From: Rhizobium bangladeshense
GTDB taxonomy: Bacteria; Pseudomonadota; Alphaproteobacteria; Rhizobiales; Rhizobiaceae
Assembly: GCF_001662075.1 (NCBI RefSeq)
Contig: NZ_LYPL01000015.1
Location: 1-64,000, forward strand
Reading direction: 5' to 3'
DNA length: 64,000 bases
The translations under genes and the position numbers were made by a program. Position 1 is the stretch's first letter, and each line of letters starts with the position of its first letter. Positions 25,587 to 34,850 of the stretch are shown here, in pieces. The notes beneath the pieces were generated by a model that was not told the DNA's origin, did not search any database, and saw only the letters and a list, made by a program, of their open reading frames with translations.

Positions 25587-26660
25587 ATGAGAACCATTCT
25601 GGTCGCCACAACGATCGTATGCACGATCGGTCTCGTCTCCTGCAGCGAGCAGGGCGGGCCGAGCGAACCTGCCGCTCGGCAGGTCGGCGTCGTCGTCGCC
25701 AGGTCTGAGCCGCTGAGTGATGGTGGTGCGCTGACGGGAGAGGTCCGCGCCCGTGTGCAGACCGATCTGTCCTTCCGCGTCAGTGGCAAGATCGTCGAGC
25801 GGCTGGTCGAGGTCGGGCAGTCCGTCAAGGCGGGGCAACTGCTGGCTCGCATCGATCCGGAAGAGCAGAAGGCCGACCTGGATGTGGCCGCCGCCAATCT
25901 TCAGTCCGCCGAGGCGCAGCAGACGCAGGCGCAGCTTGCCTTCGACCGCCAGCAGAGCCTGTTTCGAACACAAGTGACGACACGCGCTGCGCTCGACCAG
26001 GCGCAGGAGGCGCTTCTGACGGCACAGGCATCGACGAAGTCGGCGCAGGCGCTGCTGGAAACCGCCCAGGACACCCTGTCCTACACGGAGCTGAAGGCGG
26101 ACGCCGACGGGGTGATCACCGCCCGCAATGCCGAGGTCGGGCAGGTGGCGCAGGCCGCGCAGGTCGTCTTCACCCTTGCCCATGACGGCGCCCGGGACGC
26201 CGTCTTCGAGGTGGTCGAAAGCGCGTTCCTGCGTCCGATCGACGGCGACGGCACCGTGAGCCTGCTGTCGGACCCTTCGCAGAAGATCACGGCGAAGGTT
26301 CGCGAGATTTCGCCGACGATCGATTCTTCCACCGGCACCGTCAGGGTTAAAGTCGCGGTATCAAGCGATGCTCCCATTCCGCTCGGTGCCCCCGTCGTCG
26401 GAAAATTCAGTTACGTCCCGCAGGACGTCATCCAGCTGCCCTGGTCGGCGATGAGCTCAAAAGGCGGCAAGCCGGCCGTCTGGATCGTCGATCCCGCATC
26501 CTCTGCGGTTTCGGTGAGGGCAATCGACGTCGCCGGATACGAGACCGGCAGCTTCGTCGTCAAGTCGGGCGTGTCGGCGGGGGACGTCGTGGTGACCGAC
26601 GGCACCAAATTCCTCAGGCCCGGTGAAATCGTGTCTTATGTCAAGGAAACTTCCAAGTGA
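25587..26660 (+). CDS. RND efflux membrane-fusion lipoprotein 1
   Basis: A 357-residue periplasmic adaptor (HlyD/AcrA type) that bridges an RND pump and an outer-membrane channel. It has a lipoprotein signal with lipobox LVSC at residues 16-19. A lipoyl half ('DLSFRVSGKIVERLVEVGQSV', 'LLARIDPEEQ') is followed by an Ala/Gln-rich helical hairpin, the second lipoyl half and beta-barrel segments. ATG 25587 is chosen for AAGAGG 6 bases upstream and for the lipoprotein signal; the frame extends upstream to 25470. It overlaps the second adaptor gene by 4 bases. No outer-membrane channel gene is in the window. Confidence 0.92.
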   Translation: MRTILVATTIVCTIGLVSCSEQGGPSEPAARQVGVVVARSEPLSDGGALTGEVRARVQTDLSFRVSGKIVERLVEVGQSVKAGQLLARIDPEEQKADLDVAAANLQSAEAQQTQAQLAFDRQQSLFRTQVTTRAALDQAQEALLTAQASTKSAQALLETAQDTLSYTELKADADGVITARNAEVGQVAQAAQVVFTLAHDGARDAVFEVVESAFLRPIDGDGTVSLLSDPSQKITAKVREISPTIDSSTGTVRVKVAVSSDAPIPLGAPVVGKFSYVPQDVIQLPWSAMSSKGGKPAVWIVDPASSAVSVRAIDVAGYETGSFVVKSGVSAGDVVVTDGTKFLRPGEIVSYVKETSK

Positions 26661-27742
26661 GTATTCGTCCGAAGATAATCGCACTGATGATGGGTGCGGC
26701 CATGATCTCCTCCTGCACCAAGCAGGAGGAAAGCACGGCGGAAGCCCCCCGTCCGGTACTGTCAATGACAGTGAGGCAGACGCCGGCGACGAGCCTCGGC
26801 CTGACCGGCACGATCCAGCCGACGATCGAGACTGAACTCGGCTTCCGGATTCTCGGGCGGATGATCGCCCGCAACGTCAATGTCGGTGATGTCGTCAAGA
26901 AGGGTGACGTCGTCGCCGCTATCGATCCGCTGGCGCTGGAGCTTGCCGTGCGCAGCGCCCAGTCCGACGTGGAAAACAGCGACGCCCAGCTGAGAAACGC
27001 GGTGACGACGGAGCAGCGCCAGCGCGCGCTGGTGGAATCGCGCTCGGGTACCGAGGCCTCGCTCGAAGAGGCCGAGCAGGCGAGACGCACCGCCGTGGCC
27101 GCTGTCGCCAAGGCACAAGCCAATCTCGACAAGGCCAAGGAGCAATTGGGCTACGCGCAGCTGCGGGCGGAATTCGATGGCGTCGTGACGGCGACCTCGG
27201 CCGAAGTGGGCCAGGTCGTCTCGGCTGGGCAGACGGTCGTCACCATCGCCCGGCCGGACAAGCGCGACGCCGTGGTCGACGTGCCGCAGGCGGCCGCCCA
27301 GAAACTGAAGATCGGCGCGCCCTTCGAAGTGACGCTGCAGCTCGATCCGACCATTCGCACGTCAGGCGTCGTGCGTGAGATCGCCCCCGAGGCGGAGACG
27401 GCCACCCGCACGAGCCGGACCAAGATCGCGCTGACCGATCCGCCTGCACCCTTCCGGCTCGGCTCCGTCATCACAGCCTCCGCAACCATCGCCGCTGATC
27501 CCGAGATCATGCTGCCTTCCTCGGCCATCCTTGCCGGCACCGACGGCGCCAGCGTCTGGATCGTCAACGTAGCAGCCAAGAAGGTGGCGCTCCGCCGCGT
27601 GAAGATCGACGGCGACGTCGTCGACGGCGGAAGCGTCCGCGTCACCGAAGGGCTTGTTCCCGGAGAACGAGTGGTCGTGGCCGGCGTGCACAAACTTGAG
27701 GATGGCCAGGCCATCAGGATCGACCAGGAGATCAGCCAGTGA
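26657..27742 (+). CDS. RND efflux membrane-fusion lipoprotein 2
   Basis: A 361-residue second adaptor of the same HlyD/AcrA type, with lipobox ISSC at residues 17-20. The lipoyl motif ('ELGFRILGRMIARNVNVGDVV', 'VVAAIDPLALE'), a helical hairpin rich in Ala, Glu and Gln, and the second lipoyl half ('YAQLRAEFDGVVT') are all present. GTG start overlapping the previous stop (GTGA); its own stop overlaps the pump gene's GTG. Two adaptors before one pump recall systems where a heteromeric adaptor ring is used, but they could also be functionally redundant. Confidence 0.92.
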   Translation: MSIRPKIIALMMGAAMISSCTKQEESTAEAPRPVLSMTVRQTPATSLGLTGTIQPTIETELGFRILGRMIARNVNVGDVVKKGDVVAAIDPLALELAVRSAQSDVENSDAQLRNAVTTEQRQRALVESRSGTEASLEEAEQARRTAVAAVAKAQANLDKAKEQLGYAQLRAEFDGVVTATSAEVGQVVSAGQTVVTIARPDKRDAVVDVPQAAAQKLKIGAPFEVTLQLDPTIRTSGVVREIAPEAETATRTSRTKIALTDPPAPFRLGSVITASATIAADPEIMLPSSAILAGTDGASVWIVNVAAKKVALRRVKIDGDVVDGGSVRVTEGLVPGERVVVAGVHKLEDGQAIRIDQEISQ

Positions 27743-30700
27743 AGTCCTTCAATCTTTCCGACTGGGCGCTCGAGCACCGTTCGCTCGTCTGGTACTTCAT
27801 GATCGTCTTCATTCTCGCCGGCGCCTTGTCCTACCTGAACCTCGGCCGCGAGGAAGACCCGAACTTCACCATCAAGACGATGGTGATCACCGCCCAGTGG
27901 CCCGGCGCTTCCGCCGAGGAAGTCACAAGGCAGGTGACCGATAGGATCGAGAAAAAACTCCAGGAATTGGAATCGCTCGACTACACCAAGAGCCAGACCG
28001 TTGCCGGCCAGACGACCGTGTTCGTCGAACTGCTGCCGACGACCAAGGCCAGGGATGTCGCACCGACCTGGCTGCGCATCCGCAACATGATCGCCGATAT
28101 CAAGGGCGATTTCCCGAGCGGCGTCGTCGGTCCCTTCTTCAATGACCGCTTCGGCGATGTGTTCGGCAACATCTACGCCTTCACCAGCGACGGCCTGACC
28201 CAGCGCCAGCTTCGCGATCTGGTGGAAGACGCCCGCTCCGAGGTTCTGACCGTGCCCAATGTCGGCAAGGTCGACGTGATCGGCGCCCAGGACGAGGCGA
28301 TCTATCTCGAATTCTCCACCCGCCAGATCGCAGCCCTTGGCATCGACCAGCAGTCGGTCATCCAGACCCTGCAGGCCCAGAATGCCGTGACGCAATCCGG
28401 CTTCGTCGATGCGGGGCCGGAGCGCATCGCCTTGCGCGTGAGCGGGCAATTCACCTCCGAGGAAAGCCTGAGGTCGATCAATCTCCGCATCAACGACCGC
28501 TTCTTCCCGCTGACCGATGTCGCGACTATCAAGCGCGGCTACGTCGACCCGCCCTCGGCTCTGTTCCGCTTCAACGGCCAGCCGGCGATCGGGCTTGCCA
28601 TCGGCATGAAGCAGGGCGCCAACCTGCTGCAGTTCGGCGAAGCGCTCGATGCGCAGATGAAGCGCGTCGTCGCCGATCTTCCCATTGGTGTGGATGTCCA
28701 CCGCGTATCCGACCAGCCGCATGTCGTCGACGAGGCCGTCTCGGGTTTCACCCGTGCACTCTTCGAAGCGATTGTCATCGTGCTCGTCATCAGCTTCATC
28801 AGCCTGGGCCTGCGTGCCGGCATGGTGGTGGCGATTTCCATCCCCCTCGTGCTCGCCATCACCTTCGTGGTGATGGAATATTCCGGCATCTCGCTGCAGC
28901 GCATCTCGCTCGGCGCGCTGATCATCGCGCTCGGGCTGCTCGTCGATGACGCCATGATCGCCGTGGAAATGATGGTCGCTCGTCTGGAGGCGGGCGACGA
29001 TCTGAAGAAGGCCGCCACCTACGTCTATACATCGACGGCCTTCCCGATGCTGACGGGAACGCTCGTCACCGTCGCGGGCTTTATCCCGGTCGGTCTCAAC
29101 AATAGTGCCGCCGGCGAATTCACCTTCACACTGTTCGTCGTCATCGCGGTGTCGTTGCTCGTTTCCTGGATCGTGGCGGTGCTGTTCACACCGCTTCTCG
29201 GCGTCACCATCCTGCCGAAGACCATGAAATCGGATCACGACAAGAAGGGGCGCTTTGCCTCTGTCTTCTCCTGGCTCCTGAGGCTCTCGATGCGCTGGCG
29301 CTGGATCACCATCGTGCTGACCGTCGGCGTCTTCGGCCTTTCGGTTGGCGGCATGGGGCTGGTGCAACAGCAGTTCTTCCCGAACTCGGACAGAACCGAG
29401 CTCGTGATCGACTGGAACCTGCCGCATAACAGCTCGATTGCCGAGACCAACAGACAGATGGCCAAGTTCGAAAAGGAGATGCTGGCCGGCAACAAGGACA
29501 TCGACCATTGGACGACCTATGTCGGCCAAGGCGCGCCGCGCTTCATCCTCTCGTTCGACGTGCAGACGCCTGATGTTTCTTTCGGGCAGACTGTGATCGT
29601 CACCAAGGGGCTCGAGGTGCGCGACAAGGTGCGGGCGGATCTGCAGAACTATCTGACGAAGACCTTCCCCGGCACCGACGCCTTCGTAAAGCTTCTCGAC
29701 ATAGGTCCGCCGGTCGGCAAGCCGGTCCAGTACCGGATCAGCGGTCCCGACATCCAGAAGGTCCGCGACGTCTCGCAGCAGTTTGCCGGCATCGTCGGCG
29801 CGCATCCGCTCCTGTCGAACATGGTGTTGGACTGGAACGAGCCCTCGCGCGTGGTCAAGGTCGATGTGCTGCAGGACAAGGCACGCCAGCTCGGCGTCTC
29901 CTCGGAGGACATCGCCACCGCCCTCAACGGCATCGTCGAAGGCTCGACGGCGACGCAGATCCGTGACGACATCTACCTGGTCAACGTCATCGGGCGGGCG
30001 AGAGCATCGGAGCGCGACTCCATCCAGACGCTTGAGAACCTGCAGCTCTCGACTTCCAACGGCAAGGTCGTGCCGCTCTCGGCGGTGGCGAACTTCCGCT
30101 ACGAGCTCGAGCAGCCGACGATCTGGCGGCGCGACCGGCAGCCCACTATCACGCTCAAGGCGGCCGTCATCGGCTCGACGCAGCCGGCGACGATCGTCGA
30201 GCAGCTGAAGCCCAAGGTCGAAGAGTTCCAGAAGAACCTTCCCGTCGGATACAAGGTGGAAGTCGGCGGCGCGGTCGAATCCAGCGCCGAGGCGCAGGGG
30301 CCGATCGCGGCCGTGGCGCCGCTGATGCTGTTTACGATGGCGACGATCCTGATGATCCAGCTGCAGAGCTTCAGCCGCCTCTTCCTGGTCTTCGCGGTGG
30401 CGCCGACGGCGCTGATCGGCGTCGTCGCGGCGCTCCTGCTGAGCAATGCCCCCATGGGCTTCGTCGCGATCCTCGGCATTTTGGCGCTGATCGGCATCCT
30501 GATCCGCAACTCCGTCATCCTGGTGGTGCAGATCGAGCATCTGCGCGCCGAAGGGGTCGCAGCCTGGCAGGCGGTCATCGAGGCGACAGAACACCGGATG
30601 CGGCCGATCATGCTGACGGCAGCGGCGGCAACCCTCGCGCTGATCCCGATCTCGCGCGAGATCTTTTGGGGGCCGATGGCCTACGCGATGATGGGCGGCA

Positions 30701-30810
30701 TCGTCATCGGAACCGCGCTGACCCTGCTGTTCCTGCCGGCGCTCTACGTCGCCTGGTTCAGGATCCCGAGGGACGAGGGCGTCCGGGCCGAAACCGCTGC
30801 AGAGGCATGA
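27739..30810 (+). CDS. RND-family efflux transporter, inner-membrane pump
   Basis: A 1023-residue proton-driven pump of the AcrB/MexB superfamily (HAE1-like by sequence feel). Twelve hydrophobic segments are arranged as one, a large periplasmic domain, then six, a second large periplasmic domain, then five. The charged intramembrane region 'GLLVDDAMIAVEMMV' in helix 4 carries the expected Asp-Asp pair for proton relay. The N-terminus has 'LNLGREEDPNFTIKTMVI', the usual start of the porter domain. GTG start overlapping the adaptor stop by 4 bases. The export substrate is unknown; the TetR repressor and soil habitat suggest plant phenolics or antibiotics. Confidence 0.94.
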   Translation: MKSFNLSDWALEHRSLVWYFMIVFILAGALSYLNLGREEDPNFTIKTMVITAQWPGASAEEVTRQVTDRIEKKLQELESLDYTKSQTVAGQTTVFVELLPTTKARDVAPTWLRIRNMIADIKGDFPSGVVGPFFNDRFGDVFGNIYAFTSDGLTQRQLRDLVEDARSEVLTVPNVGKVDVIGAQDEAIYLEFSTRQIAALGIDQQSVIQTLQAQNAVTQSGFVDAGPERIALRVSGQFTSEESLRSINLRINDRFFPLTDVATIKRGYVDPPSALFRFNGQPAIGLAIGMKQGANLLQFGEALDAQMKRVVADLPIGVDVHRVSDQPHVVDEAVSGFTRALFEAIVIVLVISFISLGLRAGMVVAISIPLVLAITFVVMEYSGISLQRISLGALIIALGLLVDDAMIAVEMMVARLEAGDDLKKAATYVYTSTAFPMLTGTLVTVAGFIPVGLNNSAAGEFTFTLFVVIAVSLLVSWIVAVLFTPLLGVTILPKTMKSDHDKKGRFASVFSWLLRLSMRWRWITIVLTVGVFGLSVGGMGLVQQQFFPNSDRTELVIDWNLPHNSSIAETNRQMAKFEKEMLAGNKDIDHWTTYVGQGAPRFILSFDVQTPDVSFGQTVIVTKGLEVRDKVRADLQNYLTKTFPGTDAFVKLLDIGPPVGKPVQYRISGPDIQKVRDVSQQFAGIVGAHPLLSNMVLDWNEPSRVVKVDVLQDKARQLGVSSEDIATALNGIVEGSTATQIRDDIYLVNVIGRARASERDSIQTLENLQLSTSNGKVVPLSAVANFRYELEQPTIWRRDRQPTITLKAAVIGSTQPATIVEQLKPKVEEFQKNLPVGYKVEVGGAVESSAEAQGPIAAVAPLMLFTMATILMIQLQSFSRLFLVFAVAPTALIGVVAALLLSNAPMGFVAILGILALIGILIRNSVILVVQIEHLRAEGVAAWQAVIEATEHRMRPIMLTAAAATLALIPISREIFWGPMAYAMMGGIVIGTALTLLFLPALYVAWFRIPRDEGVRAETAAEA

Positions 30811-30877
30811 GGACATTCTTCCGCGGCTCGCCTACGGCCGCCGCGGCGGCCGCTGCAACGCGGGCCGCACCGAAAAG

Positions 30878-30906
30878 GTGGGATGGTGCAAGTGATGCCA
30901 TCCCAC
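30878..30906 (+). terminator. hairpin after the RND operon
   Basis: GTGGGATGG (30878-30886) and CCATCCCAC (30898-30906) form a 9-bp stem with an 11-nt loop in the 125-bp gap after the pump gene. No U-run, so it is a probable but not certain terminator. Confidence 0.45.
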
Positions 30907-30935
30907 AGCGCGTAATGTGCTGACGGACAAGGCCG

Positions 30936-32138
30936 ATGGTTGAAGGATATTCCAAGGGGCTGCTAGAGGCAGGTCCCCAAGCCTTGCCAGAGGCAGCTCC
31001 ACTGCGCCTGCCACAGGCGACTCCGGTGATCATCGTCGCGATCGGCCTGGCGATGCTTACCGGCTGCGCTACGAGACCGTCGCCTGAGGTCTTGACGCCC
31101 GTCCTTCTGACCGCGGCGGCTCATTCCGAAACGAGGCCTGACAGGGTGAGCGTGCTCGTCGCGACCAACAGGACACCCGATGGCGTGCACGGCGGGTTCG
31201 GCAGCACATGGGCCGAGAAGCTTACTTACGAGCGATACGCGTTTTCGGTCCCTCCTGGGAGAAAGGATACCACTATCGCATATCCAACTGCTAAGCCGGA
31301 TCCGGAACGACAATTTGCCGTCGTCGAGCGCAAGCAGCTGCCAAAGGATGCTTTCGTGCAGCAGGCGCTCGCCTCCGTGCAGCCCGACGGCACGGTCGGC
31401 ATCTTCGTCCACGGTTACAATTACAGCTATCAGGAAGCGCTTTATCGCGCCGCGCAGATCGCCGCGGACGCAAAAATCCGGGGCGCTCCGATCCTGTTTT
31501 CCTGGCCTTCGGCCGCGTCGGTCGCGGGTTATGTCGCCGACCGCGATGCAGCGCTCTCTTCGCGCAGCGAACTCGATTCCCTCGTCACGTCGCTCTCGTC
31601 TTCGGGCAGGGTGAAGCGCATTATCCTTTTCGGGCACAGCATGGGCGGGTTCCTGGTGATGGAAACGGTGCGGGACCTCAAGCTGCAACATCGCGACGCC
31701 GTAATCGGCAAGCTGGCGGTGGTGCTTGCCGCTCCCGATATCGACGTCGATGTGTTCCGCTCTCAGCTGAAGGACATCGGCACGATGCCGATCCCCATCT
31801 CCCTTCTGGTGTCCAAGGACGACCGGGCGCTCGTGGCCTCGAGTTTCATCGCCAGGGAGCGGCCGCGCGTCGGGCGGCTCGATATCGACAATCCCGTCAT
31901 CGAGGAGGCCGCACTGAAGGCGCGGATCCGGGTCATCGACATCACGTCGATCAAGACCTCCGACGGGCTGGGTCACGACCGCTACGCATCGCTCGCCAAG
32001 TTCGGCGCCCAGCTTGCCTCGTTCGAGAGCGGCAAGCGCTCGAGCGCCGGCGATGTCGGCGCTTTCGTCTTCGATGCCGCTGGCGCTGCGGTCGCAAGCC
32101 CGTTTCGTTTGGCCGGGCGCGTCGTTCGCTCGCAATAG
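30936..32138 (+). CDS. DUF900 alpha/beta-hydrolase lipoprotein
   Basis: A 400-residue alpha/beta-hydrolase of the DUF900 family, presumed esterase or lipase-like. A hydrophobic stretch at about residues 30-45 ends in the lipobox LTGC (residues 42-45), so it is probably a lipoprotein. The N-terminal extension before it (about 28 polar residues) is long for a lipoprotein signal. 'GIFVHGYNYSYQEALYR' is the oxyanion region, 'LFGHSMGGF' the nucleophile elbow (Ser), and 'APDIDVDVF' the acid loop; a late His (GLGHDRYAS) completes the triad. Only start ATG 30936 keeps the signal region. It stands alone between the RND operon and an NCS1 transporter. Substrate unknown. Confidence 0.85.
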   Translation: MVEGYSKGLLEAGPQALPEAAPLRLPQATPVIIVAIGLAMLTGCATRPSPEVLTPVLLTAAAHSETRPDRVSVLVATNRTPDGVHGGFGSTWAEKLTYERYAFSVPPGRKDTTIAYPTAKPDPERQFAVVERKQLPKDAFVQQALASVQPDGTVGIFVHGYNYSYQEALYRAAQIAADAKIRGAPILFSWPSAASVAGYVADRDAALSSRSELDSLVTSLSSSGRVKRIILFGHSMGGFLVMETVRDLKLQHRDAVIGKLAVVLAAPDIDVDVFRSQLKDIGTMPIPISLLVSKDDRALVASSFIARERPRVGRLDIDNPVIEEAALKARIRVIDITSIKTSDGLGHDRYASLAKFGAQLASFESGKRSSAGDVGAFVFDAAGAAVASPFRLAGRVVRSQ

Positions 32139-32220
32139 GACGGACTCTGTGCATCCGTCATTCAAGAGTGTGTACAATATGGCTATTAAATTGTCAGATG
32201 CCTAAATGAAGCGCAGACTT

Positions 32221-32257
32221 CCTCCCGTGGCCGAGTCGCCACAGGGGATATGGGAGG
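32221..32257 (+). promoter_or_regulatory. stem-loop that pairs the ribosome site of the NCS1 gene
   Basis: CCTCCC (32221-32226) is complementary to the ribosome site GGGAGG (32252-32257) seven bases before the ATG. Between them GTGGC (32227-32231) pairs with GCCAC (32238-32242) around a CGAGTC loop. The two stems stack with a 9-nt bulge on the 3' side, so the site could be hidden in the folded leader. I do not recognise a known riboswitch class. Confidence 0.45.
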
Positions 32258-32263
32258 GCATTC

Positions 32264-33715
32264 ATGAGCATTCGAGATCCGTCTCCCTCGTTGTATAACG
32301 AGGACCTTGCACCCGCCGCAGAGCGTAAATGGGGTGCATTCAGCATCTTCAACGTCTGGACGTCTGATGTCCACAGCCTGTGGGGCTATTATCTGGCGGC
32401 GAGCCTGTTCCTGCTGTGCGGCAGCTTCGTCAATTTCGTCATCGCCATCGGCATCGGCTCCCTGGTGATCTTCTTTCTGATGAGCCTGGTCGGCAATGCC
32501 GGCGTGCGCACCGGCGTGCCCTTTCCGGTTCTGGCGCGGGCCTCCTTCGGTACCTTCGGCGCCAATGTTCCGGCACTGGTCCGGGCGGTGGTCGCCTGCT
32601 TCTGGTACGGCGCGCAGACCGCCGCCGCATCCGGCGCCATCGTCGCCTTGCTGATCCGCAACGAGAGCCTGCTCGCCTTCCACCAGAATAGCCAGATGCT
32701 CGGCCACTCGACCCTCGAGCTCATCTGCTACGTCATCGTCTGGGCGCTGCAGCTGCTGATCATTCAGCGGGGGATGGAAACGGTCCGCAAGTTCCAGGAT
32801 TGGGCCGGCCCCGCCGTCTGGATCATGATGCTGATCCTGGCCGTCTATCTGGTCGTCAAGTCGGGCACCTTCTCGTTCGGTTCGGAAATTCCGCGCGATG
32901 TGCTGATCGAAAAGACCAAAGATGCCGGCGTGCCGGGGGAGCCCGGATCGTTTGCGGCGCTTGCCGCGGTGGCCGCCACCTGGATCACCTATTTCGCAGC
33001 GCTCTACCTGAACTTCTGCGATTTCTCGCGTTATGCGACGAGCGAAAAGGCGCTCAGGAAAGGCAATCTCTGGGGGCTGCCGATCAACCTGCTGGCCTTC
33101 TGCCTTGTTGCGGGTGTCACGACCACGGCGGCCTTCACCGTCTATGGTGAGGTGCTGCTGCATCCTGAAATGATATCGGCGAAATTTGATAGCTGGTTCC
33201 TGGCACTGCTCGCCGCGTTGACATTCGCAGTCGCTACGCTCGGCATCAACGTCGTGGCGAACTTCGTGTCGCCTGCGTTCGATTTCGCCAATGTCTTCCC
33301 GCGCCAGATCAACTTCAAGCGCGGCGGCTACATCGCCGCATTGATCGCCCTCGTGCTTTACCCGTTTGCTCCCTGGGAAACCGGTGCGGCGCATTTCGTC
33401 AACTTCATCGGATCGACGATGGGGCCGATCTTCGGCATCATGATGGTGGACTATTACCTCATCCGGAGGAGCCAGCTGAACGTCGAGGCGCTCTACCAGG
33501 AGAATGGCGAGTTTCGTTTCCAGAACGGATGGCACGGCAATGCTTTCATTGCATTTGCGGCCGGCGCTCTGTTCTCCTCGATCCTGCCGACCTTCACCTC
33601 GATTCTGCCGGACTGGTGGGGCACCTATGGCTGGTTCTTCGGCGTCGCCATCGGCGGGGCGATCTATTTCGTCTTGAGAATGGGCTCCCGGCGCAATCCG
33701 GCCTTTGCATCGTGA
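32264..33715 (+). CDS. NCS1-family nucleobase/allantoin-type cation symporter
   Basis: A 483-residue inner-membrane transporter of the nucleobase:cation symporter-1 family, with about twelve hydrophobic segments. The N-terminal 'YNEDLAPAAERKWGAFSIFN' and 'WTSDVHSLWGYYLAASLFLL' match the family start. Later 'LYLNFCDFSRYAT' and 'GPIFGIMMVDYYLIRRSQLNV' are typical of cytosine, allantoin or hydantoin permeases. The substrate cannot be assigned without comparing binding residues. Monocistronic: its own terminator follows at 33721. The ribosome site GGGAGG is strong but may be masked by a leader stem-loop. Confidence 0.92.
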   Translation: MSIRDPSPSLYNEDLAPAAERKWGAFSIFNVWTSDVHSLWGYYLAASLFLLCGSFVNFVIAIGIGSLVIFFLMSLVGNAGVRTGVPFPVLARASFGTFGANVPALVRAVVACFWYGAQTAAASGAIVALLIRNESLLAFHQNSQMLGHSTLELICYVIVWALQLLIIQRGMETVRKFQDWAGPAVWIMMLILAVYLVVKSGTFSFGSEIPRDVLIEKTKDAGVPGEPGSFAALAAVAATWITYFAALYLNFCDFSRYATSEKALRKGNLWGLPINLLAFCLVAGVTTTAAFTVYGEVLLHPEMISAKFDSWFLALLAALTFAVATLGINVVANFVSPAFDFANVFPRQINFKRGGYIAALIALVLYPFAPWETGAAHFVNFIGSTMGPIFGIMMVDYYLIRRSQLNVEALYQENGEFRFQNGWHGNAFIAFAAGALFSSILPTFTSILPDWWGTYGWFFGVAIGGAIYFVLRMGSRRNPAFAS

Positions 33716-33720
33716 TGCAT

Positions 33721-33755
33721 GAAGGCGCCCCGCATCGCCGGGCGCCTTCTTCCTT
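33721..33755 (+). terminator. intrinsic terminator of the NCS1 gene
   Basis: GAAGGCGCCC (33721-33730) pairs perfectly with GGGCGCCTTC (33740-33749) and is followed by TTCCTTC. It begins five bases after the stop codon. Confidence 0.82.
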
Positions 33756-33978
33756 CGAGGAGTTCTGGACAAAGCCCTTGATTTCCTTGGCAGCTCTCGG
33801 CCCGGTGTCATGCCGGTTCGACCAAGGACTTTTATAACGAAATAAATTTAACGGTATGTTCCGGCATGTAAAACGCCGTTTACCAGTTTACACGAAACTC
33901 GCCGATCTCCCTGACGTTCAGCTTCGCGCGCACCCTTAAAAATGCCTACCACTGCCAGGGATGACAGGAGTCAAAAAG

Positions 33979-34689
33979 ATGATGAAGCGTATATTTTCTG
34001 CCTTTCTTGCGTTGATCCTCCCGATGCAGGCAGCCGTTTCTCAACCCAATGACGAGGCGCAAGCAGGCAAGGCGCGGTCTGTCGCTCAGCTTCAATCGGA
34101 AGGCGTGCCGACGATCGATCATCTGCCGATAATCGATACCGAGAGCAGCAGCACCCGTCGCGATAACAAAGCTGTCGTTCAGCGCGCCATCGCGCTTGCC
34201 ATCGTTGCCGTGAAGGGCGAGACCGGCGATCATGCGATGGGCCAGATTCTCATTCGGCAGTTCGATGCGGCAGGGTTCTTGACCCCCAAGGAGCGGGCGT
34301 TCATGGACGATCCCAATCCATCGGAGCAGGATCGAGTGAACTTTACCTGGCGTTACGAAGGCGCGCACGTCATGTTGTGGGCGCTCGGCATAACCCCTGA
34401 ACTCGAACGTCCGGACCATATTTGCGATGTTCCGTTCATCGCGGATACACTGCGCGAACTGGGAACGGACGGGCTCATGCGCCGCGCGAAGCTGCGCCCG
34501 CAGAAGGAGCTGCTCGATGCCGCCGACCTGATCTACCGCTACGATTGGGCTGTGGTGAATGCGCGGCTGAAGGGCGAGGATCCGCCCGCCGGATTGGACA
34601 AGGGCGTCGTCTACGAACGCCACTACGCCCTCAACTGGCTGATCGGTTACTTGGATCAGGACTGGGACGATATTTCCACGGACACGTGA
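33979..34689 (+). CDS. DUF4272 family protein with signal peptide
   Basis: A 236-residue protein. Sec-type signal (MMKRIFSAFLALILP, cleavage near AVSQ), then a DUF4272 domain of unknown function. Family phrases visible: 'SVAQLQSEGVPTIDHLP', 'VVQRAIALAIVAVKGE', 'FTWRYEGAHVMLWALG' and 'RHYALNWLIGY'. ATG 33979 is chosen because AGGAG lies 8 bases upstream; ATG 33961 is in frame. Most DUF4272 proteins that come to mind are cytoplasmic, so the signal peptide is a little unusual. Single gene; the neighbours give no clue. Confidence 0.83.
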   Translation: MMKRIFSAFLALILPMQAAVSQPNDEAQAGKARSVAQLQSEGVPTIDHLPIIDTESSSTRRDNKAVVQRAIALAIVAVKGETGDHAMGQILIRQFDAAGFLTPKERAFMDDPNPSEQDRVNFTWRYEGAHVMLWALGITPELERPDHICDVPFIADTLRELGTDGLMRRAKLRPQKELLDAADLIYRYDWAVVNARLKGEDPPAGLDKGVVYERHYALNWLIGYLDQDWDDISTDT

Positions 34690-34850
34690 TGTCGGCGGCC
34701 GTGAGGGCAGGAGGCCGGTCAGCCACCCCACGCCAAGGCAGATGAATGTTTTACGAAATAGCATTATGATCGGCGCGGCGCCTGATGGGCGTTTCCTGCG
34801 GATGTATGATCTGCGCGGGAGTGGAAGGAGGGCAGGATTTGGAGCGGCTG

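Noticed and set aside
27151-30816. 1221-residue open frame on the minus strand
   Set aside because: It is antisense to the RND pump and part of the adaptor gene; highly charged composition, no family motif and no ribosome site.
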